Below, piece by piece: positions 7,501-12,568 of a stretch of 12,568 nt of DNA (position 1 is its first letter; each line of letters begins with the position of its first letter). A model generated the notes under the pieces. The model saw only the letters and a program-made list of their open reading frames with translations, was not told the DNA's origin and searched no databases. Source of the DNA: Thermoplasmata archaeon (lineage in GTDB: Archaea; Thermoplasmatota; Thermoplasmata; GCA-020350865). Made by a program: the position numbers and the translations under genes. The stretch lies in the NCBI GenBank assembly GCA_020350865.1, contig CP070726.1, positions 885,585-898,152 on the forward strand. The letters run 5' to 3'.

Positions 7501-8829
7501 AGAAGAGGAGAGAATGTACTGGACTTTGGTGTGGTTAAAGGAAATGTTGTCCACGGACGAAGACTGCCCAACGTAGAATCCACGGGCGTAATCTACATAG
7601 GACGAGATATTTTCCACTGAGGTGTAGTTGTAGAACGCGTGGGAATGTATTTCCATGAAGAAGCCGAAAGCGGTGCTGGAAATGCTGGATATGTTGCCGC
7701 TGAACGTGTTATTGAATAGTAGATTATAACTGTCAAATATATACACACCGTAGTTGTCTAAATCGGATGAGACATTGTTCACGGAGTTGTTGTCAAAGAT
7801 GGTGTTTGTTGAAGACACCACCAAAAGACCAGAAGAGGTCCCGTTGAATGCAGATACATTGCGGATCGTGTTATTATAAATAAAGGCCCCCGATGAGTCG
7901 ATGTGCACGAGCCCTCCGGCCTGGGGAGCATTCATGTTTGGAGCGTGATTCAGGATATTGGATATGTCATTGTTCTCAATAGTATTTACTGAATCATAGT
8001 TCGATTCCATATATAATCCTGCAACCCAAGCCATGAAGCCCGCCTGGGTGCCGTACACTCCGTCGATGGTATTCCCTCTTACGACGGTATTCGAGGTTAA
8101 AAACTGAACCGCAATCCCAATGGCCGAGCCATCCAAGGAACCAACATCTGTGATGGTGTTGTCTAGAACCTGATTTCCAGAGCAATCCTCTACCAATATC
8201 CCATAAGCTCCATTACCCGAGTTATCATAGACATTCTTAATCTGATTGTTAAGAGCGATTGCCCCTGTTGTACCGGCTGCAATACGAATTCCAACCACTG
8301 GTGAAGAACCCACTCCCGTGTGATAGACGCCATCGATGACAGTGTCCCTGACTACTACAGCATTTGAATTGTCCATATCCACGGCGATCTGGGCCTGGTA
8401 TATGTTCGAGTTGTTGACCCAGCCAATACTGCTATCCATATAAAGAATCCCATCCCAAACGATCATAGAGTCATTACCTGTGAAGGTCACCTGGTTTATA
8501 GGGCCCCCTGCAAGGAGCGCACCCCCGACTACACCCTCACCCACAGTCAATGAATAGGTGCCGTTGAACCGAACCTCCACAGGTCCCGCACCGTCATTAA
8601 TGGTTAGCGTCTGAGTGTCCTGCACAACGATGTCCCCTTCCACCCAGTACGGGCTGCCGGTGGCATCCCAGGTCCCTGAGACAGGCCCCGAAACAACGGT
8701 ATCGGCCCTTGCATTCTCCATTCCGACAAGCAGGATTAAAAGCAGAACAAAGCCTGCTGCCAGAATGCACCATCTCAATATCTTCCAATAATCTATATTA
8801 TATTCTATTCTATCTTCTTGAAACAACAC
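1588..8829 (-). CDS. Giant secreted, membrane-anchored beta-helix/DUF11/Ig/Fn3/TSP3 surface protein
   Basis: This complete ORF of 2,413 residues starts at GTG 8829 and stops at TAA 1588-1590. Residues 18-42 form a Sec signal peptide with an ARA|D cleavage site. Residues 45-1035 are a right-handed parallel beta-helix of the pectin-lyase/NosD type. Residues 1037-1130 are an Ig or carboxypeptidase-regulatory-like domain. Four DUF11 domains follow (1140-1260, 1261-1382, 1384-1503, 1506-1627), each with IWYNN[TS]G. Five Ig-like domains span 1630-2131, Fn3 2133-2223, and Asp-rich TSP3 repeats 2226-2280 (two DTDGDG loops). The membrane helix is 2289-2314, then RKR and a Glu-rich tail 2318-2413, probably cytoplasmic. 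N-glycosylation sequons are abundant. There is no PGF-CTERM or LPXTG sorting signal. A calcium-stiffened glycosylated stalk with a solenoid head is the inferred role (adhesion or cell-envelope component); no catalytic residues were recognised. The 16-residue n-region is acidic, and TTG 8826 or TTG 8778 are alternative starts. It is paralogous to the gene immediately upstream. Confidence 0.96.
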   Translation of the reverse strand: MLFQEDRIEYNIDYWKILRWCILAAGFVLLLILLVGMENARADTVVSGPVSGTWDATGSPYWVEGDIVVQDTQTLTINDGAGPVEVRFNGTYSLTVGEGVVGGALLAGGPINQVTFTGNDSMIVWDGILYMDSSIGWVNNSNIYQAQIAVDMDNSNAVVVRDTVIDGVYHTGVGSSPVVGIRIAAGTTGAIALNNQIKNVYDNSGNGAYGILVEDCSGNQVLDNTITDVGSLDGSAIGIAVQFLTSNTVVRGNTIDGVYGTQAGFMAWVAGLYMESNYDSVNTIENNDISNILNHAPNMNAPQAGGLVHIDSSGAFIYNNTIRNVSAFNGTSSGLLVVSSTNTIFDNNSVNNVSSDLDNYGVYIFDSYNLLFNNTFSGNISSISSTAFGFFMEIHSHAFYNYTSVENISSYVDYARGFYVGQSSSVDNISFNHTKVQYILSSSAAYGIHSFNAIDVTFYDTFITDLNGTMGVVGILLQGDGTTVNGYYFNETKIQKLSSPGGNCIGVQIATANNITFEGSGLDLVYFFAETFCAGIMESYGSDNTFKDITISEMNSNWDAVGVLSMDSRLSTFWMLDINNVDAYDGQAGGISFENCDGVQLEHLTIYSVHSQNGEAYGIEFWAGGDYYFNDIDISNVQSVMSSATGFISTDADTFTLLLARLLGVIGQEAKGIDILGGSNVDLNDVQVESVNGITSAKGMNLDGVTDGTFVNIDILDVASNDGDSMGLDINDGGNIQFNDVSVMGVAGKTIVGGIGTRRTLSGINGLELRTFSVDIISSFGNAYGMSLGGGSGYQISEGTISDISGDGDVSAILIDDVTDGLFIQITATGMNTDGTIATGTRSVGFDVNSNENITFENNVISNVFNDGPAGTNPEAFGIRYNHSYGDFFINNTINTVSAWNGISYGIYAGFSNDTIFYDNSVDNITSNQTSYGLYLENNEDNFHNETQIANVTSVNLSSFGIYVNDSNPIVNASVILWPTQDYGVYCENGSTPLVVNSTIASTVSDFYVDGNSHPVALNTSFVNSTVMFNDGISTLTVQWFLHVRVVESISGPGVAGANVRVIDNDNGTYDRSFVADAQGYVNWLVITEYMRDAALWTYYTPFEILGWNATMHGIRPGNISISMLVEVPLEAMGEPPMPPGITVEKRLDNSTVLPEGFVTYTIWYNNTGSSPIGKVWINDTFDQDLGIFSYTVTPTVDTPPFLSWEFTDVTPGSHSFEVVVQVKYGLGDGVVFSNYADYTALNQSDKVVGTSNSVSFTVSSSDINLQKNADMVTAQPGDTITYTIWYNNTGSEKAAIVWINESFDPNLTFITSSAEANRTGDDWTFYDVLPGPHSFTIDAQVNVGLIDGVMISNLAHLNYTDPNGWEILPGYDSNTVTTTVLSAALSIEKNVDNLTVLAEGYITYTIWYNNTGGANAKIVYINETFDANVTFFTSSAEANRIGDNWTFNDVTPGPHSFTIVVQVNAGVGGGVMIDNFVHLNYTDPSGNDIVPGMLSNTVTTMTVAMEAVMSLEKSVENKFLLPGEMNTYTIWYNNSGGAKANVVWVNDTLHTNITIITSSAEMNRIGSSWQFFDVMPGTHSLTVLVQLDDDSGLIGSIIDNQATLDYIDYDGTKKPGTTSNYANFTVISSPTIDHIRIEYFDGSLVTDGTNMSADDEIVLYARGYNRTVGPLGDVVANWVVNGGIGTLNITTGSSVKFNATSVGLGTVSATYTTMGNITGEIRIVPGEVVRIEPTPWPTVIDFLNNTGSFNATGYDADGNQNWSWTPVWTWDGPGLGTLTLVSPYNRSVKYDSTGVDIVNVSVSMNPSIYNSTEVNISVPPTIDYIVIMDAPRGTGNVVSARDYAVGATDIFYAAGFNHTFGYVEDVEVNWTSSNTARGTVVFGPSTSTTFTANSNLGGATTITATNDTLPAPSNSTGTLTILEPTVDYIRIRDTANNGGSEVQAVSFSEGDTDIFYAAAYNHTADFIGDKSVNWASSNTDAGDVGPATGAYTTFTAGSVSGTTIVTATYGPGITDETGTLTVTVVVPALTVDQIIIRDALSGVGNPLTQLSLDGGDTFPFYAAGYNSTTGTSVRDIPVTWTLATGLGSIDINSGYQTNLTASSATGTNATGNLTAAFQGITATVSLVVDLSPAAPANFAVTQVAEGGSLTLSWTASTEADVAGYRIYRSTESGANFTLLTTAVGRDSTSHTDTDLNDGTIYYYYIQAYDAGPNYSPATSEIGKQSDKDTDGDGQFNLVDTDDDEDGLSDTEEESLGTNPLLKDTDGDGHDDGEDDYPLDAEKWKKEAEGLPVALLIVPVIIIVVVVLLLLLLMRKRNPEQEMPPEEKAGEERPEEEMGEEEVIESEEGIPEEESLEETEGEEPVGEPMEEEPGEEAIEEEEVEEPREEGTSDSEDLGDEGLEPEEEEKGAPE
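1888..2433 (-). other. Fn3-TSP3-membrane-helix anchoring cassette, copy 1
   Basis: Codons 2133-2314 of the complete surface protein encode a fibronectin type III domain (GYRIYRS, YYYYIQAYDAGPNYSP), an Asp-rich TSP3 calcium-binding segment (DTDGDG, DTDDDEDGLSD, LGTNPLLKDTDGDG), the YPLDAEKWKKE juxtamembrane motif and the hydrophobic helix. The same order, at closely similar lengths, recurs in the neighbouring gene at 9504-10046. The two copies are paralogous at protein level. The cassette places a calcium-dependent rigid segment directly on the outer face of the membrane. Confidence 0.9.
2437..3942 (-). repeat. Five tandem Ig-like domains in the complete surface protein
   Basis: Codons 1630-2131 encode five beta-sandwich-like units of about 93-104 residues. 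The first begins IDHIRIEY. The second is the Trp-rich type (GYDADGNQNWSW). The last three begin IDYIVIMDAP, VDYIRIRDTA and VDQIIIRDAL, share FYAA[GA][FY]N, and end in a TFTA or NLTA strand followed by a variable linker. The same unit types occur in the neighbouring gene with different copy numbers. They are inferred to be extracellular spacer domains that set stalk length. Confidence 0.8.
3949..5412 (-). repeat. Four tandem DUF11 domains, period 366-372 bp
   Basis: Codons 1140-1627 hold four units of about 120 residues with IEK/LQK/LEK strand starts, IWYNN[TS]G, WIN/YIN[DE][ST]F, a DV.PG.HS segment and a closing SN.V.FTV strand, as expected for DUF11-type conserved-repeat domains of archaeal surface proteins. 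The repetition is visible in DNA: the block GTTGTTGTACCA recurs near 4225, 4597, 4963 and 5329, spaced 372, 366 and 366 bp. Units 2 and 3 are the most alike (FTSSAEANR.GD.WTF), suggesting recent duplication or gene conversion. Confidence 0.88.
5878..8292 (-). repeat. Beta-helix solenoid, 29 repeats of about 28 residues
   Basis: Codons 180-984 contain a recurring small-residue-Gly-[IVLMF] motif (for example AYGI, AFGF, QAGGI, SYGL) at residues 180, 210, 238, 271, 306, 334, 361, 389, 417, 447, 474, 506, 535, 562, 590, 618, 646, 672, 699, 727, 754, 785, 812 (Gly replaced by Ala), 845, 878, 906, 933, 961 and 984. The commonest spacing is 27-28. Each unit continues with an Asn/Phe strand such as ITFENN and an I.NV segment. 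This fits a right-handed parallel beta-helix with one coil per repeat and a longer turn than the usual 22-residue PbH1 coil. Fold assignment is by pattern only. Confidence 0.82.
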
Positions 8830-8830
8830 G

Positions 8831-8837
8831 ATTTATA
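8831..8837 (-). promoter_or_regulatory. Second TATA-like element, immediately upstream of GTG 8829
   Basis: The minus strand reads GGGGGTATAAATC just before GTG 8829. As a TATA box it would start transcription near 8805-8810, after GTG 8829 but before the alternative TTG start at 8778. It therefore matters only if translation begins at TTG 8778. Otherwise the GGGGGT part may serve as a weak ribosome-binding site for the GTG. Confidence 0.25.
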
Positions 8838-8868
8838 CCCCCATGTCGCCGCATAAATCATTGTTTTG

Positions 8869-8888
8869 CTGCGGAAAAGTCCCCGCAG
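8869..8888 (-). other. Short hairpin in the leader of the complete surface-protein gene
   Basis: CTGCGG at 8869-8874 and CCGCAG at 8883-8888 form a perfect 6-bp GC-rich stem with an 8-base loop. It lies at or just after the start site expected from the TATA box at 8913-8920, about 40 nt before GTG 8829. It could stabilise the 5' end of the mRNA or lie near a factor-binding site. No known riboswitch core was recognised. Confidence 0.35.
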
Positions 8889-8912
8889 GTTGAGGGGGGA
8901 ATACGTTATACC

Positions 8913-8920
8913 TATAAATA
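8913..8920 (-). promoter_or_regulatory. TATA box for the complete surface-protein gene
   Basis: The minus strand reads TATTTATA inside the 152-bp gap between the two surface-protein genes. Transcription would start about 25 bases downstream, near 8885-8895, giving a leader of about 55-65 nt to GTG 8829. This implies the gene can be transcribed separately from its upstream paralog; read-through is not excluded because no clear T-rich terminator follows the upstream stop at 8982. Confidence 0.5.
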
Positions 8921-8981
8921 GATTAATGTAATTGAATAATGGCCATATCATCCATAAGGAATCCGTTTATTACATATCATA

Positions 8982-11900
8982 TTATTCATCAAATTCTGAA
9001 CGGAGCTTGTCCAATTCATCCATACCGTCTTCTTCCTTTTCTTCATCTGCCTCCTCTTCTTCTCCGGGCTCTCCTTCCTCCTCTGCCTCCTCCCAGGATA
9101 CCTCTTCTTCACCCGGCTCTCCTTCCTCCTCTGCCTCCTCCCAGGATACCTCCTCCTCTTCACCCGGCTCTTCTTCCTCCTCTGCCTCCTCCCAGGATAC
9201 CTCCTCTTCCTCACCGGGCTCTCCTTCCCCCTCTGCCTCTTCCCAGGATACCTCCTCTTCACCCGGCTCTTCTTCCCCTTCCTCCTCTTCCCAGGATTCT
9301 TCCTCCTCCTCTTCCCCCTCCTCTTCCCAGGGTCCCTCCCCTTCACCGGGCTCTTCTTCCCCTTCCTCCTCTTCCCAGGATTCTTCCTCCTCCTCTTCCC
9401 CCCCCTCTTCCCAGGGCTCCTCCTCTTCCACGAATTCCATGTCCTCCTCAGATACCTCTTCCAGTTCTTCTGCGGGCATTTCCTCTTCCGGCTTACGCTT
9501 TTTCATGAGCATGAGCAGGAGGAGCACCACGACGATGATTATGATTATGGGCACTATTAGAAGGGCAATTGGGAACGCCTCCTCTTCCTCCTTCCACTTA
9601 TCGGGATCCAAGGGGAATTTATCCTCGAAATCATTATGACCGTCACCATCGGTATCCACGAGCTTAGAATTCGTGCCCAGTTCAGCCTCCTCTGAGTCGG
9701 AGAGACCGTCGTTGTCGTCGTCTATGTCTACAGCATCGTAATTGTTGTCGCCGTCCGTGTCGGTATCAGACATCTTGTTTGCTTCACCTGAGGCCGGTGA
9801 GTAGTTCGGACCGCTGTCAAAGGCCTGGATGTAGTAATAGTACGTGGTTCCGTCTGTAAGGCCGGTATCCGTGTACGATGTGTTGTCCCCTCCCTGTGCA
9901 GTGGCGATCTGTACGAAGTTTGCTTGCGATTCAATGGAGCGGTAGATGACGTAGCCCTGGACATCAGGCTCTGGATTCTGGCTCCATGTGATTGTCAGGG
10001 AACTGCCCTCCCGCCTCTGTGATACCTGAAGGCCCAGCGGCACCGAAGGTGCCAAATCCACTGTGATATCCACTGCACCGGAGATACTGTTGTACGTGGC
10101 GGTGAGGGTGCCCACAGCGTCGATTCCCGGCAAATTCGATGCAGTGAAATTGGTGGAGTATCCCTCAGTCATATCCAGGGTGCCCAGCCCCGAATCCACG
10201 GACCACACAACCGAAACGTCATCGACGAAATCTCCCGTGGTGGAGTTGTACCCGACGGCATGGAAGGTATAGCTCTCCCCTGCGATAAAGGACTTATCTG
10301 CCACAGCATTGCCTGTGCCGCCCGGGGCATCCATTATCACTATCCTGTCGATTATGGGAGCCGGCACGATAACACTCACGGTGAGCGCACCCGTGCTATT
10401 GGAGATGGGTGCCGTGTAAACGGCATTCACCGTGGTCGTACCTGACGCTGTTCCCGCCGTGAAATTGGTGGAGGTGCCTTGAGCTGGTGAGATGGTGCCC
10501 GCCGCAGTGTTCGTGCTCTCCCAGTCCACAGAAACATCGCCTAAGTAGCCTCCAGTGTTGTTGAAACCTGCAGCATAGAACCTGTCGGTTTCGCCTGCAG
10601 AATAGCTCCTTGCCCCAACCAAGCTGCCTCCGTTGTCAGGTGCATCCCTGATCTGTATATAGTCCACAGTGGGTTCCATGATGGTGAGCGTGCCTGTGAA
10701 ATTGCTGCTCACAGGTAAGGAAGTGTTGGTTGCCGTGATTATCACAAGACCGCCGTGGGTGTTGTTGGCAGTGAACGTGGTGGAATTGCCTGGACCTGCA
10801 CTAACCGTTGCATTTGTGTCGTCACTGGAGGACCAGATAACATCGATATCCATCACGTACCCGGAAGATGTGTTGAATCCGGCAGCATGGAAGGTGTCTG
10901 TATCACCCACCGCATATTGCTTAACATCCACAGCGCTCCCGGTACCTCCCGGTGCGTCCATGATGACTATGTAATCAACTGTGGGAGGCAATGTGACGGT
11001 AACTGATGTGGTGTTGTAGATACCGGGCTCACCTTCCACACTTACATTCACATTATCGGAGCCTGCCGTATCGTATGATATGGAATAGTTGAAAGCAGTG
11101 ATGGGGGTCAGCCCACCCAGACCCGCGCCCTCCCAAGCCCAGATCGGAATCCAGGTCCAGTTCTCGTTGTTATCCGCGTCATAACCCATGACACTGAACA
11201 TCCCAGTGTCACCTGTCAGTGCCGAGGTGGAAGGCCATGGTGTGATCTCCACCCGGGCAACCTGTCCTGCGGACACCACAACCTCCGTGCTGTTGTAGAT
11301 GGTTGAATCACCGGTAAAGGTGACATTGATTGCAGACGTGCCCACCGTGTTAAAGGGGACCGTGAAGTTGTAAGGATCAATGGTTATCATCGGGCCCAGG
11401 GAATCGCCATCCCAGATCACAGAATGTGACCACGACCAGTTGGCATTGCCGTCCGCATCGTAGCCCACTATACTGAACGCACCCTCGTCATCTGTGGTGG
11501 CTACAACAGAAGGCCAGGGTGAAATCTCGATTCTTGCCAGCTGACCTCCTAAAACGGTGATGGCGGAGGCGCCGAAAATCGTGGGATTGGTGCTCAGACT
11601 GACCCTTAAACTATCCGAGCCTACGGTATGGTAATCGACTGTATAGTTGTAATTATCAGTGGGAATCATATCTCCGAGAGCTGCCCCCTCCCATTGCCAT
11701 TGCGGGATCCAGTTCCAGTTCTCGTTGTTGTCTGAATCGTAACCAACTGCACTGAACGCTCCCTGCTCGTCTGTATTGCTCCAGGCGAATGGGGGTGTGA
11801 CAACAATGCTGACAACCCCACCTGGCGTTACAGTGATTACACCCGTGCTGTTAGAGAGGGTCAAGGTCGCGTTCGTGAACTCGGCTGTGATACTGCCCGC

Positions 11901-12568
11901 ACCCGCGGTTGTGGGATCGAACGTCACCTGGGTCTGTGAGATATTTGAGGTTGTGAAAGTGCCGATTCCACCAAGTGAGGTCCAGTTCACTGCAAGGGCG
12001 CCGAGGATGCCCGCTGTTTTGTTGTAGGCCCAGGCATACAGCGTGAGCGTGTCGTCTGCTGTCAGGTCAATATCTCCAATGGGGACGCCCGATGCATTGG
12101 TAATTATGACATCGTCTATGGTGTACATGGAGACCGAGGCATTGAAGGTCACAGGCTCTCCTGCCAGGGTGAGGGTGGTGTTGGTGGCATTGATGTAATA
12201 CAGGCCTGCGGTGTCACCCAGGGTAAGGGTTGTTGCGGCCTCTCCATTGGCATCTGTTAATGAATTGTAATCGGAAAGCGACTGGCCCGAAGCACCTGAG
12301 GGCCATGCATCCAGGCTCCAGTTTATCACCACATCTGGCACGGGATTGTTATCGTAATCCTCAACCTTTACCACGAATGGAGCGGAAAGGGAACTGTCCA
12401 CAAAGCCTATCTGGCCGCTACCTGAAACGTACAATATCCTGTACGGGGCTCCCACTCCGACTGTTACGGTTTTGGTGTTGTTGAACACAGCTGGATTTCC
12501 GCTGTCGCTCACGTTGATGACGCTTGAGCCGACATTTGTGAAATCGATTGTCACCGTACGGCCGAGAA
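8982..12568 (-). CDS. Giant membrane-anchored Ig/Fn3/TSP3 surface protein, C-terminal part (5' end beyond window)
   Basis: The frame is open from the window edge to TAA 8982-8984, about 1,194 codons. The in-frame GTG at 12554 lies inside a domain and is not a real start. Counting from that GTG: residues 1-35 end a Trp-rich-type Ig-like repeat; 36-145 is an Ig-like domain (VEDYDNNPVPDVVINWS, LTDANGEA); 146-244 is another Ig-like domain; 245-337, 338-430 and 431-522 are three Trp-rich Ig-like repeats; 523-835 are three units of the DYIVIMDAPGG type. Then come Fn3 (837-927), TSP3 calcium repeats (928-985, DTDGDG), FPLDPDKWKEE, a membrane helix (995-1017), KKRK and a 170-residue Glu-rich tail punctuated by eight Trp. 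N-terminus out, tail in the cytoplasm is the expected topology. It is the upstream paralog of the 1588-8829 gene and shares its whole C-terminal cassette. A structural stalk or adhesin-like role is inferred; no enzyme domain is visible. The head domain is outside the window. Confidence 0.96.
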   Translation of the reverse strand, partial: LGRTVTIDFTNVGSSVINVSDSGNPAVFNNTKTVTVGVGAPYRILYVSGSGQIGFVDSSLSAPFVVKVEDYDNNPVPDVVINWSLDAWPSGASGQSLSDYNSLTDANGEAATTLTLGDTAGLYYINATNTTLTLAGEPVTFNASVSMYTIDDVIITNASGVPIGDIDLTADDTLTLYAWAYNKTAGILGALAVNWTSLGGIGTFTTSNISQTQVTFDPTTAGAGSITAEFTNATLTLSNSTGVITVTPGGVVSIVVTPPFAWSNTDEQGAFSAVGYDSDNNENWNWIPQWQWEGAALGDMIPTDNYNYTVDYHTVGSDSLRVSLSTNPTIFGASAITVLGGQLARIEISPWPSVVATTDDEGAFSIVGYDADGNANWSWSHSVIWDGDSLGPMITIDPYNFTVPFNTVGTSAINVTFTGDSTIYNSTEVVVSAGQVARVEITPWPSTSALTGDTGMFSVMGYDADNNENWTWIPIWAWEGAGLGGLTPITAFNYSISYDTAGSDNVNVSVEGEPGIYNTTSVTVTLPPTVDYIVIMDAPGGTGSAVDVKQYAVGDTDTFHAAGFNTSSGYVMDIDVIWSSSDDTNATVSAGPGNSTTFTANNTHGGLVIITATNTSLPVSSNFTGTLTIMEPTVDYIQIRDAPDNGGSLVGARSYSAGETDRFYAAGFNNTGGYLGDVSVDWESTNTAAGTISPAQGTSTNFTAGTASGTTTVNAVYTAPISNSTGALTVSVIVPAPIIDRIVIMDAPGGTGNAVADKSFIAGESYTFHAVGYNSTTGDFVDDVSVVWSVDSGLGTLDMTEGYSTNFTASNLPGIDAVGTLTATYNSISGAVDITVDLAPSVPLGLQVSQRREGSSLTITWSQNPEPDVQGYVIYRSIESQANFVQIATAQGGDNTSYTDTGLTDGTTYYYYIQAFDSGPNYSPASGEANKMSDTDTDGDNNYDAVDIDDDNDGLSDSEEAELGTNSKLVDTDGDGHNDFEDKFPLDPDKWKEEEEAFPIALLIVPIIIIIVVVLLLLMLMKKRKPEEEMPAEELEEVSEEDMEFVEEEEPWEEGGEEEEEESWEEEEGEEEPGEGEGPWEEEGEEEEEESWEEEEGEEEPGEEEVSWEEAEGEGEPGEEEEVSWEEAEEEEEPGEEEEVSWEEAEEEGEPGEEEVSWEEAEEEGEPGEEEEADEEKEEDGMDELDKLRSEFDE
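9051..9428 (-). repeat. Tandem repeat encoding the Trp-punctuated Glu tail
   Basis: The conserved CCCAG (plus strand; encodes the Trp) recurs at 9092, 9140, 9191, 9242, 9290, 9326, 9374 and 9410, giving spacings of 48, 51, 51, 48, 36, 48 and 36 bp. Low coordinates hold four units of 48-51 bp encoding SWEEAE..GEPGEEE. High coordinates hold an 84-bp composite (36+48) present about one and a half times. All spacings are multiples of three, so copy-number change keeps frame. The coding strand is almost pure purine. This is a minisatellite-like array likely to vary between strains. Confidence 0.9.
9398..9405 (-). other. G8 homopolymer in the coding strand of the acidic tail
   Basis: Eight C on the plus strand (G8 in the coding strand). 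The sister copy 84 bp away reads C5-T-CC (9314-9321), so the tract arose, or was lost, by one substitution (E/G codon difference: EEEG versus EEGG). It is the longest G/C run noticed in the gene and a plausible slippage site. Confidence 0.7.
9504..10046 (-). other. Fn3-TSP3-membrane-helix anchoring cassette, copy 2
   Basis: This part of the upstream paralog encodes the same ordered modules as 1888-2433: Fn3 (GYVIYRS, YYYYIQAFDSGPNYSP), TSP3 (DTDGDNNYDAVDIDDDNDG, LGTNSKLVDTDGDG), the FPLDPDKWKEE motif and the hydrophobic helix (FPIALLIVPIIIII onward) followed by KKRK. Near-equal length and strong residue conservation show a common origin for the two neighbouring genes' anchors. Confidence 0.9.
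10050..12119 (-). repeat. Seven tandem Ig-like domains in the partial surface protein
   Basis: Residues 146-835, counted from the GTG codon at 12554, contain one unit like the first Ig-like unit of the complete paralog, three Trp-rich units (DNA 10989-11822) and three units beginning VDYIVIMDAP, VDYIQIRDAP and IDRIVIMDAP. Unit length is 92-106 residues. The order of types matches the complete paralog, but that protein has only one Trp-rich unit here. At least one further Trp-rich unit is cut by the window edge. Confidence 0.82.

Noticed and set aside
8948..9346. Minus-strand Arg/Lys-rich ORF as an independent gene
   Set aside because: It overlaps the acidic tail in another frame, has only an internal GTG as start and no ribosome-binding site of its own. 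It is kept only as a possible frameshift product.
9051..9428. Regular spacing considered as a CRISPR array
   Set aside because: Repeats are in-frame coding units without unique spacers, and no cas genes are present.
8932..9639. Plus-strand Ser/Pro-rich ORF (and an overlapping Pro/Leu-rich frame)
   Set aside because: It is the complement of the purine-only codons of the acidic tail. The low-complexity composition follows from that, and the minus frame carries recognisable membrane-helix and TSP3 domains.
12552..12554. GTG as the start of the upstream surface protein
   Set aside because: The frame continues upstream without a stop to the window edge (residues LGRT precede it), and the codon falls inside an Ig-like repeat with no signal peptide.

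Overview
The window looks like part of an archaeal chromosome, most probably a Thermoplasmatota-type euryarchaeon. The evidence is TATA-box promoters without bacterial -35/-10 pairs, GGTG-type ribosome binding, and giant surface proteins rich in N-glycosylation sequons. Those proteins are built from beta-helix, DUF11, Ig-like, Fn3 and thrombospondin-type-3 (TSP3) modules and end in a C-terminal membrane anchor. The phylum assignment is inference from architecture; there is no rRNA or other marker gene here.

All three genes lie on the minus strand, so transcription runs from high to low coordinates. From 12568 down to 8982 is the C-terminal part (about 1,194 residues) of a giant surface protein whose start lies outside the window. 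A 152-bp gap (8830-8981) carries a TATA box and a small hairpin. From 8829 to 1588 is a complete 2,413-residue paralogous surface protein. A 356-bp gap (1232-1587) holds a possible terminator and the promoter of the next gene. From 1231 to 1 is the N-terminal 410 residues of a soluble multi-PAS sensor protein, cut by the window edge.

The two surface proteins share a C-terminal cassette: Ig-like repeats, one Fn3 domain, an Asp-rich calcium-binding TSP3 segment, a [FY]PLDxxKWK juxtamembrane motif, one membrane helix, a basic stop-transfer patch and a Glu-rich tail predicted to be cytoplasmic. The complete protein adds four DUF11 domains and, at its N-terminus, an approximately 800-residue solenoid of 29 repeats of about 28 residues. 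The inferred picture is two long, calcium-stiffened, glycosylated stalks anchored in the membrane, with the solenoid as a distal head on one of them. The PAS gene has its own promoter candidate and nothing in the sequence ties it functionally to the stalks.

The points most worth a second look are: the Trp-punctuated Glu tail encoded by a DNA tandem repeat that contains a G8 tract, where loss of one base would replace the acidic tail with a basic one; a 338-residue sequon-free stretch in the otherwise sequon-rich solenoid; a Trp-rich Ig-like repeat expanded differently in the two paralogs; and an ambiguous start and promoter for the complete gene. No mobile element, CRISPR array, tRNA or rRNA was seen.
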